This document shows positions 36,301-45,965 of a stretch of DNA of 64,000 bases, one piece after another. Within the stretch, counting starts at the first letter, position 1; every line of letters starts with the position of its first letter. Source of the DNA: Heterotrichella gracilis (lineage: Eukaryota > Sar > Xanthophyceae > Tribonematales > Xanthonemataceae); NCBI GenBank assembly GCA_032358255.1, contig JAULBX010025275.1, positions 124,001 through 188,000 on the forward strand, read 5' to 3'. A program made the position numbers and the translations under genes. The notes beneath the pieces were generated by a model, which worked only from the letters and a program-made list of their open reading frames with translations, was not told where the DNA came from and did no database searches.

Positions 36301-39300
36301 AAGCGGGTGAACATAGGTAGGGAGAGCCACACAGATCAGAGTGCAACATGCTGTGCAGTGTGCAACTATCCAGGTCCTGTGTGACTCTCCCCCTAGCATG
36401 TAAATGTAGTATCAACCCCTGCCCTGGATGCCCTCAGGGTTTCGCCACTGAGCATCTCTGGCCCTTCAAGCAGCGGCATGACCCGATCACCACCACCCAA
36501 CCCTACTGGGGACAGTCACATGTGTTCCAGGAGTTCAGCCAAATAACTAGCCATCCTTGCACAGCTTGCATGCAATTCCAACCCCAATTTCCTCCCCTGC
36601 AGGCATCGAGCTGCTGTCCAACCCTTCACTCATCTTCCTGGATGAGCCCACCTCGGGGCTGGACTCTTTCCAGGCACAGAACGTGATGCAGGTGTGTGGC
36701 AGGTGTTGTCCCATGTGTCATTTTGTGGACCTGTTTTTCAATTCATATGAGCACTGCACAATTCTGCTGCGAGGATGCCCCAGCGTGTTTGTAAAGCTGC
36801 TGCGGGTGCACATGATTGCTATCTGAAAGTATCCAATATTATCATGTCTTGACACTATTTATGTCAGGAACAATGCCATTTTAGTCAAAATCTGGGATGA
36901 TATAAAAACCGAATTTTATATTGATAATTATATTCACATGATGCATGCTCTGTGGGACCTTGCGCACAAGGGACGGACCATCATCCCATAGTAAATCGAC
37001 ACTATCCAATGTCAATTTTCCTCCACACTACATATGTCAGTGACATTGGGGGCTAATTATTACTCCGCGATGCAGGCCCTGTGGGACCTTGCGCACAAGG
37101 GGCGCACCGTAGTGACCACCATCCACCAGCCCCGGTCCTCCATATATTCCATGTTTGACCTGCTGCTGCTGCTGTCAGAGGGGAACGTGGTGTACTTTGG
37201 CAAGGCGGCGCATGCGGTGGGTGGGAATTTGTGTGTTGGTGGGTTGGGAGGAGAGTGTGGAATTCGTGTCAGTTTAATTCTGTAGCTGAAAAGGGTCTTT
37301 GAAGTTCCATCTGCTTCATGAAAGACCTCGTTACTGCTGCTGTCAGAGGGGAACGTGGTGTACTTTGGCAAGGCGGCGCATGCGGTGGGTGGTGGGTGGT
37401 GGTTTGTGTGTTGGTGGGTTTTGACAATTGGGAGGAGTGTGTGGAATTTGTGTCAGATTTAACTTTGTTTTTGGAAATATTATGTGAAGCTTCATCTTAT
37501 ATTATGTGATCAGTGTAGATGCTATACTTGGGACTTGCTGTGGCTGCTCACTGAGGTGAGCGTGATATACTTTGGCAAGGCGGCGCATGCTGTGGGTGGG
37601 GAGGTGGCTGTGTTGATGGGGCTCTGGTAGCGTGTGGCGGGATTCGAGTGGGTGAGGGCTTATGTGGTGGGTTGGTAGGTGGGTGGGTTTGTGTGGGGGG
37701 GTATGTGTCAGATTGTAAGATAAGGCCTGGGGTCAATACTTGCTCAACTGAACTCCGCTCTGACCTTAATCAATCCTGCCACACCTGCAGGTGGACTACT
37801 TTGACAATGTGGGCTTCCACTGCCCCGATCAGTTCAACCCCGCCGATTTCTTCCTGGATGTGGTGTCCATGGACTACAGGGCGCCTGACGTGGAGGCATC
37901 CTCCAGGGAGCGCATTGGGCTGCTGTCAAAGCACTACCGGGAGAACGAACCAGATTTCCAGGTGGTTACAAGGGAATGATGTGCTGTAGCTGGGTATAAG
38001 TTAGTCAATTAGTTAGTTGCATGCCTGCAATACATCCAGATCAGGAGTCAGTCTTGCACATACGGCGCCCATTTTTAGTACAAGAAGTTTATGTGCTGTG
38101 TAGATATCATGTAGGAAATTAATTACCTGCATTCCAGTCGTACAGCCAGATTAGCAGTCAGTCTTGCACATGCGGCGCCAGGCATCTGGATATGAAAAAG
38201 ATTGCTGAGTTTTTTTCTCGCGGAATCAGATAGTCACATAATCAGTGCAATTGAAGCCCCAGGGGTTGCACTGCCGACTGGTGTGCCATGTGCTCTGTAC
38301 ATGACTGTTATGCACATCATTGATATAAATATATTCCTTCTGTATGCACAGGAGTTTATCGACACCAAGGTGTCTGAGAGGCACCTGACAGGCCTGGTGG
38401 ACAAGTTCAACTTCCAGACCAACTGGTTTGAGCAGTTTGGCATCCTGTTCAAGCGGGCCTCCAAGCAGGCCTACCGTGACAAGGGCACCATGATTTTCTC
38501 CATCGTGCAGCCAATCATCATTGGGCTCATCCTGGGGGCACTCTACAGCTCCATGACCTACAATCAGAAGGTGGGAGCCAGGTTGAATCAGGTTGAACAG
38601 TGCAAGGTTCCACTTAGTTTCTGGTGGAGCCAATGTGTGGAACAGCATGCATTTGGAGTTGTGCACAAAAGCCAAGTTGGTGCTGATGTGTTTTTGTTAT
38701 GCACTGCTGTATAATAATCATCATCTAAGTGACAGTTACTTAGCAATATTTTGACTTGGAAGCCTTTTTTCTTATATCAACACCAGATAGTAATCACGTC
38801 CTTTTTGTGCAATGCAGGGCATCCAAGACAGGATCGGCATCCTTTTCTTCATCTGCATCTTTGTAGGCTTTGGAGGCCTGTTCTCAGTGCTCAACACCTT
38901 CCCAGTGGAGAAGGGGATCGTGAACCGGGAGAGGGCATCCAAAGCCTACCGAGTGTCGCCTTACTACCTCTCAAAGTGGATTGCCGAGGCACCCATGCGG
39001 GTGTTTGTCAGCCTCATATTTGCCTCCATTGTCTACTGGATGGTGAGTAGGACAAGCCTCACTTGTGGAATGTGACCTGCAATTAGCAAGCTGTTGAAAG
39101 AGCTGCTCGATTGTTGGGATATTGAGCTGTTTGGTTTCTACAAAACCTTCCACACACATTTGAGCGTGCACTTCACTGACCAGTAGTGTCTTTCTCAATG
39201 CTCTGCTCTCGTGCCCTTGTGCTTTCCTCCTCGTCTGCTGTTGTGCGATCTTCCATTTCTTCTTGTTTTCATTCTTTTTCACCATTTGTTTTTTTATCAC

Positions 39301-40890
39301 CATTGGTAATCATTCTTGCACAGGTGGGCCTCAACCCCCAGGCCTCCAAGTTCTTTATTTTCGTCTGCCTCATCGCCATGGCGAGCTTGGCTGCACAGGG
39401 GCTGGGGATCTTCATCTCAGCCAGCGTGGCAAATGAAAAGGTGGCCTTTGCTGTGGCGCCTGGAGTGACGATCATCCTCATCCTGTTTGGTGCGTGGGGG
39501 GCTATGATATTGCCCGAAACAAAATCACTTCTTGCCAGGCATTTGACAAGCAGATTTATGCCATTGCAGAATGCATATTATTACAGGCGGATCATCTTGT
39601 TTGTGTGTGCTGTCACATCACAATTCAATTCTTGCAGTGCAAGTGCCAATAATACATGTCTGATTTCATACAGTAGTACAGTAGTAAATGAAAATGGAGT
39701 ACTGTACGTCAACAAGATTCTGATGTGCCTAGCAACCTCCAATGGCAAGCTCACCTTCCACACCAATGTCTCACACAGCTGTATAGAAGCCACCGCGATG
39801 CTTGGTTTTGCACTCTGTCAGGCAGTGTCTGGTGGTCATGTTAAGCCGCTCACTCACATGTACACGAATCTGTGCGATGCCAGGTGGTTTCTACGTCAAC
39901 ACCGACACCATCCCCGACTGGCTGCGCTGGATCCAGAACCTGAGCTACCTGTACTGGGGATTCATCGGCCTGGCGGTGAATGAGTTTGAGGGGGAATGCT
40001 GCTGGACATGCCCGTGTGTCACAATAGGGGCCAACGGTGAGTTTATATGCACCTGATAGGGTATTCTGCCGCATTGGTGTTGCACCTGGTCAGCCTTGTG
40101 CAGTTGTGTGTGCAACGTTGTAGTCCAGAATAGAAGGGTTCATGTGCATAATTCATGCAAGTTTGATGGGGAGTGCTGCTGAACCTGCCCATGCATCACC
40201 ACCAGAGCTACCTTAGTGAGTTTAAAGGCATTGCTGCAATATTGCTGCACCTTCATGGGTGCTGCACCTGGACACCTTCGGGCATGTTTGCTTGTCTGGT
40301 CATGAAGTGGTCCTGTGCAGCTGCGCTCACCTTCCATGTGCATTCATCATGCAAATCCATTCATGGGCTCAGGATGAAGTGGTATACTAGTCGTCCTGCC
40401 ATGGGTGCGCAGGTTTACCCAACAATCCCTGCATGGCTGATTCAGCCCTTATTTTGGCCTAGGGAGCGCATTTAAATCCAATTTTTGGATCTTTATTAAT
40501 AAAAACATCCCCTTATTTTCCCAGCACGAAAGTGCGGTAAGCGGCACGACTGGTTGGCCACCATCTGCCACACTGGAAACAGTGTCAGTTAAGCCTTGGC
40601 TCTAGGACTGGGGTGAGGCATACCCAGACATGCTAACCTGGCTTCAAAGCTGGAAAGCAAATACTTACTTTATTTTCCCAGGTACCTGCACAGAGTACGC
40701 AGCAGATTGCATCTCCACAGGCGACCAGATCCTGACCAAGCTGTCCTTTGGCAACAAGCACGTGTGGGAGGGTTTCGTGGGCCTGGCTGCCCTCATTGTG
40801 GGCTTCAACCTGTGTGGCTACACAGTGCTGAGGCTCAAGGCGCCCCGGTTCCAGGAGATAAACACCCAGTCGCGCAAGAAGAGCAGCTGA
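33327..40890 (+). CDS. ABCG-family half-size ABC transporter
   Basis: Membrane half-transporter with nucleotide-binding domain first; ABCG proteins dimerise to export lipids or other hydrophobic compounds. Fourteen exons: 33327-33520, 34225-34351, 34945-35089, 35414-35547, 35781-35937, 36263-36316, 36603-36691, 37076-37216, 37791-37961, 38352-38570, 38818-39042, 39324-39489, 39884-40036 and 40682-40890. All phases agree, giving 727 aa. Walker A GPTGCGKTS is split across exons 3/4. The signature is [12 protein letters not shown], Walker [14 protein letters not shown] and the H-loop [15 protein letters not shown]. Six hydrophobic spans follow in exons 10 to 14, with a Cys-rich loop (ECCWTCPC, then [10 protein letters not shown]) before the last span, as usual for ABCG. 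The closest plant resemblance I see is ABCG7-like, which is inference. Multiple introns carry exon echoes. Confidence 0.96.
34447..34500 (+). repeat. Decayed copy of the ABCG exon 2 end
   Basis: CACTCGCTGTCCGTGTCCTT TGGCTCAATGCTGCAAGCCA AGG repeats the exon 2 end at 34308-34351. Copies of GGTTAGGGT and TTTAGGGTTT type sequence sit between original and copy. Confidence 0.95.
34731..34885 (+). repeat. Two decayed copies of the ABCG exon 3 acceptor and 5' end
   Basis: The real acceptor reads GCAG|ATCATCAAGGTCAGCC ...GTGTGGAGCAAC (34941 on). Copies at 34727-34770 (TAGATCATCAAGGTCAG...GTGTGGAGCGAC) and 34839-34875 (GCAGATCATCCAGGTCAG...TATGGAGCGAC) precede it at about 100-bp spacing. Confidence 0.95.
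36112..36255 (+). repeat. Duplicated block before ABCG exon 6
   Basis: TTCTTCGGGCCTAAGGATGT GGCTGGCTGTGCTGACGGCG (about 36113) recurs at about 36204 with small changes, just upstream of the exon 6 acceptor. Confidence 0.92.
36937..36990 (+). repeat. Decayed copy of the ABCG exon 8 start
   Basis: GATGCATGCTCTGTGGGACC TTGCGCACAAGGGACGGACC repeats GATGCAGGCCCTGTGGGACC TTGCGCACAAGGGGCGCACC of the acceptor and exon start at 37070. The acceptor AG is lost in the copy (GCATG for GCAGG). Confidence 0.95.
37328..37610 (+). repeat. Two copies of the ABCG exon 8 donor region
   Basis: 37333-37455 is near-identical to the real exon 8 end plus intron start (TCAGAGGGGAACGTGGTGTA CTTTGGCAAGGCGGCGCATG CG|GTGGGT, then GTTTGTGTGTTGGTGGGTT). 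About 37538-37605 is a more decayed third version (ATACTTTGGCAAGGCGGCGC ATGCTGTGGG). Both keep a donor-like GTGGG. Confidence 0.97.
40145..40218 (+). repeat. Decayed copy of the ABCG exon 13 end
   Basis: AGTTTGATGGGGAGTGCTGC TGAACCTGCCCATGCATCAC and the following TTAGTGAGTTT repeat AGTTTGAGGGGGAATGCTGC TGGACATGCCCGTGTGTCAC and the donor ACGGTGAGTTT at 40036. Confidence 0.93.
40596..40655. repeat. Dispersed repeat, copy 2 (copy 1 near 1683-1740)
   Basis: CTGGGGTGAGGCATACCCAG ACATGCTAACCTGGCT resembles CTGGGGTGAGACATACCCGG TCATGCTACCCTAGCT near 1699-1735. The two copies are about 39 kb apart, in introns of different genes. No coding or terminal-repeat structure is visible, so the family is unknown. 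Confidence 0.75.
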
Positions 40891-41039
40891 GCAAACTCGG
40901 TGTTTTGGAATTGGGGGGAGTAGTGGGCAGATTGGGTGAACATTCTCAGCATCATGATCTGCCGCAGACAGATGCGGGCAGGCAGCAGGCTGCTGAGTTC
41001 GTGTGACTCCATGGCTTTCAAGTCTGGCTCACTGGGTGG

Positions 41040-41102
41040 AGGCTCAGAGCGCTCAGGTTTCAGGAGATCACCACCCAGTCGCGCAAGAAGAGCAGCTGAA
41101 GG
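41040..41102 (+). repeat. Copy of the ABCG terminal exon beyond the stop codon
   Basis: GAGGCTCAGAGCGCTCAGGT TTCAGGAGATCACCACCCAG TCGCGCAAGAAGAGCAGCTG A repeats the last ~60 bases of the gene (40829-40890), including the stop codon. It lies 150 bp downstream, outside any intron. Confidence 0.97.
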
Positions 41103-42357
41103 GTTTTGTTGTGAGAAGGCTTGCCGGGCCTTTATCCTGAGGACTAGGTGGCGCGCGACTGTATGGGGTTCAAGAGGCTCTCCGTGCCTTCACCATCAGG
41201 GATTGGGCAGTTAACTGCAAGTTGGGTGTAGACAATGTTACACTGAGTTCCCTGTTCATCGTGATCAGGTGTCGCTGTGAATCAACAGCAGGATGCACAG
41301 GCTTTTTGTAACCCCATGGGTTATCAAGTTGGGTCCGCATGCGACTCGTCATGTTGTCAAGATTTACCAGCAGTCTGAGTTTCGCCTCTTTGCTTGCACT
41401 TATGCCCCCCTCCACGTTGCAAGTCACCTTTTTTCCCTTCGCTTAAAAGTCTCTCCTATTTTTGCCCCCGTTTGCTTGCGCTGTCAGTGACACTGGCAGC
41501 TGCTTGTGGGCTCACCGAGTGCATGCAAGTGACCTGGCAATAGCTCAGCTAGCGGGGGCTTTCAGAGAAAAGTGCATTGCGTATCCACCAAGTTTTTTGC
41601 TCACAATTTGTTTCAGAATTTATGAATGTAGTTGACAGGAGATTTAAAGTTTTGCCAGCCTGGGTGGGGTTCCAAGCCTGGGGGCCGCACGGTACCTGGG
41701 CAAGAGAAACTACTCAGAACTTTAAAAATTTAGATCAAGGTACTGGCACCGGTGTGGGCCTCCAAGACGATTGCCAGTTGGTCTAATTAATTGTTACATC
41801 AATGATGTGACAAGTTATAGCGTGTACATGTACAGTACGAAAAATGCAAGGGGGATGTTGCAAGTTGTTGCAATTGCGCTGCGACTTTTAATTTTAAATG
41901 CTGTCACTGTAACAATTACTGTAATAATTGTTATGGACAATGGTTAAAAAAATGTCATCGTCAACTTGAAGGCGGCTGCCACAGTGGCTGCTTGTGCCCG
42001 GCGGGCATCAGCGGACCAAATGATTTTGCATAACTTACCAACAATTACGATTTACCAGATCAAATTCAAGGCGCATTCCAACATTAACTTAAAAGCACAG
42101 GTCCAACATTCGTGGGCTTTGACGCCATTGTGATAGCCAACTATCATAATGCCCTGCATGCTGGCTATCATTGCCAATTTGGCCAAGTTAAATGCCTGCA
42201 CGTGCTTGTCAATGACCAGCCGTTCTGCTGGTGTGGTGCCCTGGTGCGAGCCAGTGGCCGCCTAACTACGCCTCCGTGCGTCCCTTCCTGTCTTTCATTT
42301 TAATGGCTTCAGATGGCCCAGCGCTCACATCTACCAGTACTACTTATCATCAGTGAA

Positions 42358-42660
42358 ATTTACAGGCCCCTGCTGCCTTGAGACCTGCACCAGCTCCTAT
42401 TGCAGCGTCACCAAAAAACCCCAAACCAGCAAATATTTTGTGAGGGCACAATTTCAGCGCCCTTGCTGCCGTGAGCACATGCTGCGCCAGCTCCTATTGC
42501 AGTACTCCTTTTGCAGACACGTGTGACCACAAACGTCGTCACCACGACATCAAACCCACGCCCCAAAAGCTCGTGCAAGGGCACAATTACAGGGCCCCGG
42601 CTGCCTGGAGCATGGGCACCAGCTCCCGTTGTGCAGAGCCATCAGGTGATACCCCCCACG
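42358..42660 (-). repeat. Three copies of the glutaredoxin terminal exon beyond its stop
   Basis: The real 3' end reads (plus strand) GGGCACAATTACAGGGCCCC GGCTGCCTGGAGCATGGGCA CCAGCTCCC. It recurs almost exactly at about 42570-42620. More decayed forms lie at about 42365-42410 and 42450-42505 (CTGCTGCC-TGAG, CACCAGCTCCTATTGCAG). Confidence 0.95.
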
Positions 42661-42774
42661 CTTCACAACCAGAATCCATTGTATATGGGCAAAATCACGC
42701 CCCGGGCTTGCTCAGCCCCTGTTACCGCATCATCACTCCATAACCCCCCTCGCAATCTTCTTGGGAGGGCACAA

Positions 42775-44954
42775 TTACAGGGCCCCGGCTGCCTGGAGCA
42801 TGGGCACCAGCTCCCCCTTCTTGTGCAGGGTCATCACCCCAGGACCGTCGTTGCACCCACCAACACCCTGGCCGGCAATGAAGATGTTGGGCATGGAGGT
42901 GCGCCCGGTCATCTGCAAAGGGTGGGGAGGGGGAAGATTGTTGAGCTTTGAAAGACAGTTGGAGGTATTTGGGGGGGCGTAGGGTGTGAGGTGTGGAACA
43001 AGCGTGTCCTTTCATGCCCCCCCCCTGCATATGGCTATGCTAGGGCCAGGGCGAGGGCTGGTCACCCTAAACCCTAAACCCTAAGCCAGACCCACACCCT
43101 GCAAATCCCTAGCAGCACCAGCTCTGTAATCCCTGAAGCAACGTGCTCATTCCCATCAGCCTTGAGACCGCCGCACCACCCTGTGCCAACCCTACCCTGT
43201 ATGCGCCAAATCCCACCACAAAACCCGGCGCTTCCGGCTTTCCTGGCGTAGGGTACTCAATAACCTATTAAGCGATTGCTCAGACATAGGATATCCCCCC
43301 ACCCACCTGTGCCAGCTCCGCCCTGTATGCATTCCCATCATCCATACTGTCAAGCTCCACAGCGAAGTGCTTTACACCATCTCCTTTGGGACATGCCTTA
43401 AATAGCCCGACATGAAGACTAGGCATAGCGTTGTATGCATAATCTTTATGCTCCACAGCGGTGTGCTTCACCCCAACCTTTTTAGGAAATGTGTAAAGAA
43501 AACCCGACACGCCTTGTATCCATAAAATCTATAGCCCCAGTGCAGTCCCTTAGGCCTAACCTAGGGTATCCCCCCTCCCACCTGTGCCAGCTCCGCCCTG
43601 TATGCGTTCCCATCATCCATGGTATCCAGCTCAACCGCGGTGTACTTCACCCCAAGCTCGGTCAGCAGCGCCTTGGCCTTCACACAGAAGGGGCAGCGAG
43701 TCCAGCTGAACACCAGCACCTGGGGATGGGGATTGAGGCTAGGGGCTGGTTTTGAGATATGGGATTGGATTAGGGTTGGGACTTGGATTTGGAATAGGGC
43801 AGCAGAACGCCAGCATTTGTTGATGGAAATTGAGGATTGGGGGTTGGGATTGGTGCAGAGGGTCCAGCAGTGCTTTAGGGTTTAGGGTTTAATCCTGTGA
43901 GCAGCGCCTTGGTCTTCACACGGAGGGCAGCGAATTTAGCTGAACACAACCACTTAGGAAGCGGAAGCTGTTTAGGGTTTAGGGTTTAGGGTTTTTACAG
44001 GGTTGCAACGCTTGCGCCTATTCCTCACCTCGTTGTCCTTGATGTACGAGTCAATGGCGCCGCGCACCGCCGTCTCATCGTACTGGCCCGCCTGTGCCTT
44101 GGCCAGCATCTTCTTGCCTGGTGGGTGGGGTGCAGTATGAGGTGATGCGGTGTGGGGGGCGGGGTGGTGGGTGGGAGATGGTGGATGCGGTGCCAGGTGG
44201 GGATGTGTGCAGCAAGGGACGAGGGGGATGGACCCTGGGGGTTGGGTGACTCATGGAACCGGTTGAATGGAATTGTGCCGCACTTGACTCTATTGATGGA
44301 AGGATATTACAGCAGTGGGTTATGCACCCCACAATGGTAAGCGCAAGGGGAACAGCAACCCTACTGACACAAGGGCTGAATTAACTTGAGGTTACCTCAG
44401 ACCATGCAAGAGAGATGAACGGCATATACAAGTGTGAGTACTGCCAGTGATGCACCTCGTGTGGGCGCATACCGAAGTGGACTTGTGTGCGCCAGTGGTA
44501 GAAGCTGTCCAGTAACATTGCAATACGAGCAAAGTCAACCAGGTTCTGAACAAAATATTGCCACTGGAAAATCACGACTGCCCACAAACACGTATTTAAT
44601 ACTGCATGCAATATTAAATCGCGCCCAGTTTGCATGCGCACATGTATGCATGCCAATCGTTAATCTGACCCTGCTTCCCACCATTGCAGCACTCACCACC
44701 ACTCTTTGTTGTAGTCGTCCACCACATTCGACTTAGCAACACATACCTTGGGCTAGTGGCGAGTTGTTGACTGCAACTGTGATTGCGTTGATCAAGTTTT
44801 CGGTGATGCTGCCACCGCCCTGGGCCTCGGCCTTGCACCGCAGCCCCTGCCGCTGCTGATGGCGCCTGGCTGCGGCAGGAGGGGGGGCAAGAACGCGGCT
44901 GCCGATGCCCGCGAAAGCGGAGGTGGAGGCGGAGAGGGGGCGGGTGGACTGCAT
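42775..44954 (-). CDS. Glutaredoxin, CPFC active site, probably plastid-targeted
   Basis: Glutathione-dependent thiol-disulfide oxidoreductase. Exons 44954-44747, 44117-44029, 43719-43582 and 42912-42775 give 190 aa, in phase throughout. The leader ([20 protein letters not shown]) is rich in Ser, Thr, Ala and Arg and looks like a plastid transit peptide. An in-frame Met at 45062 could extend it. The glutaredoxin domain occupies about 77-190: [19 protein letters not shown] with dithiol CPFC, then [21 protein letters not shown] (the TVP-like cis-Pro and the GG glutathione site), then [17 protein letters not shown]. Introns 2 and 3 contain copies of exon 3, and the 3' flank holds copies of exon 4. 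Confidence 0.93.
43310..43505 (-). repeat. Two copies of glutaredoxin exon 3 in intron 3
   Basis: Gene-sense GGTGTAAAGCACTTCGCTGT GGAGCTTGACAGTATGGATG ATGG ... GAGCTGGCACAG|GTGGG (about 43311-43376) keeps the reading frame and donor of exon 3. It encodes [20 protein letters not shown] against [21 protein letters not shown] second, more decayed copy (GGGGTGAAGCACACCGCTGT GGAGC) spans about 43425-43490. Neither retains CPFC. Confidence 0.95.
43870..43995 (-). repeat. Glutaredoxin exon 3 copy bracketed by telomere-like runs
   Basis: The echo at about 43897-43952 repeats the exon 3 start (AGCAGCGCCTTGG-CTTCACAC ... GGGCAGCGA ... AGCTGAACAC, compare 43662-43715). On the plus strand it has TTTAGGGTTTAGGGTTT (about 43872-43891) on one side and GTTTAGGGTTTAGGGTTTAG GG (about 43972-43995) on the other. 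Confidence 0.95.
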
Positions 44955-45965
44955 GGCGGTGGTGTTGGTGGTGCTGGTGGTGCCTACACCGGAAAAAGAA
45001 GCTGCAGGGGGTGCAGGGCAGGAGCACGCGCGGTACCAGAGGTGAGCTGTTACAGATTGCACTGCAGCACGCCTCGAGTAATTTGGCGTCCGTCATAGTC
45101 GCTTGCACCTGTTGCCACGAGCGTCGGAGGTTCAATTTGGGTGGTGTGTATAGCACTGTTACTGGTGCGGGGACTGAATGACACCCTGCCAGTGGAGTGG
45201 ATTGACTTCAGCCAACAGGCAGTCAACCCAAGCAGCCCCCATCCGCTCACACTCTGGGCACCAACCCTCCGTTCTGTATAAGCCGCACCTGCGCCCGCTT
45301 GTGGCAATTAATGCAATGGATGTAGTGCTCACAGGGTTACCCTACACTAGGGTCTTCAGAGCAGGCGGGTCCGGCTGGACTCTTTCATTGGCGGCGTAGT
45401 TGGGGCGAAAGCTCTATACACACCTCCTGCAATATGTGGCATGCACCAGTGTGGCACTTTGTTTGGCCAAGCAGCTGGCAGCAAAGTGTGTGTACACACG
45501 AGGCGGACACTTTGGCCTACGCAAGCCTACATATATAAATATTGTGAACATGCGCATCAATCAATCTCAGTTGTGTTACAGATTTTGTATGTATGCTGTA
45601 CCAGTTGTACTATCAAGATTTAACCGTCAATCAGTATAAACTGTTAGCATCAGAAACTGATGTGGGAAGGGAAAAAGGGAAACATGATACACTTTGCATC
45701 ATACTGCTATCCGCTAAGTTCTGAGCCACCGCTAAAAATCCTGCTATAAATTTGAATGAGACAATAAGGCCACAGAGAGGAAATAGAACTTTGTAATGTA
45801 CTCCAACTCTACTATTTCCCAAATTACATTTCTGTACCTTGTCCAATAGGAAAGAGCACGTGTACACAACGGCGTTTAACTATCAAGCAAAATCAAGCCC
45901 AGTGTCAGATGGGATCAGGCAGCAGTATAAGCGTTAAGAAAAAAATGTGAACCCAACATCTATTC
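44955..45965. other. Glutaredoxin upstream and BTB1 3' flank
   Basis: No supported gene beyond a possible N-terminal extension of the glutaredoxin to 45062. The BTB1-proximal half is AT-rich. Confidence 0.5.

Larger units (their letters stand above)
40891..42774. other. Intergenic between convergent ABCG and glutaredoxin genes
   Basis: No supported gene. It contains an ABCG terminal-exon copy at 41040-41102 and three glutaredoxin terminal-exon copies at about 42360-42660. The rest is AT-richer spacer. Confidence 0.6.

Noticed and set aside
35741-36415. A 224-codon minus-strand frame
   Set aside because: It is antisense to ABCG exons 5 and 6 and their introns, which carry the ABC signature on the plus strand.
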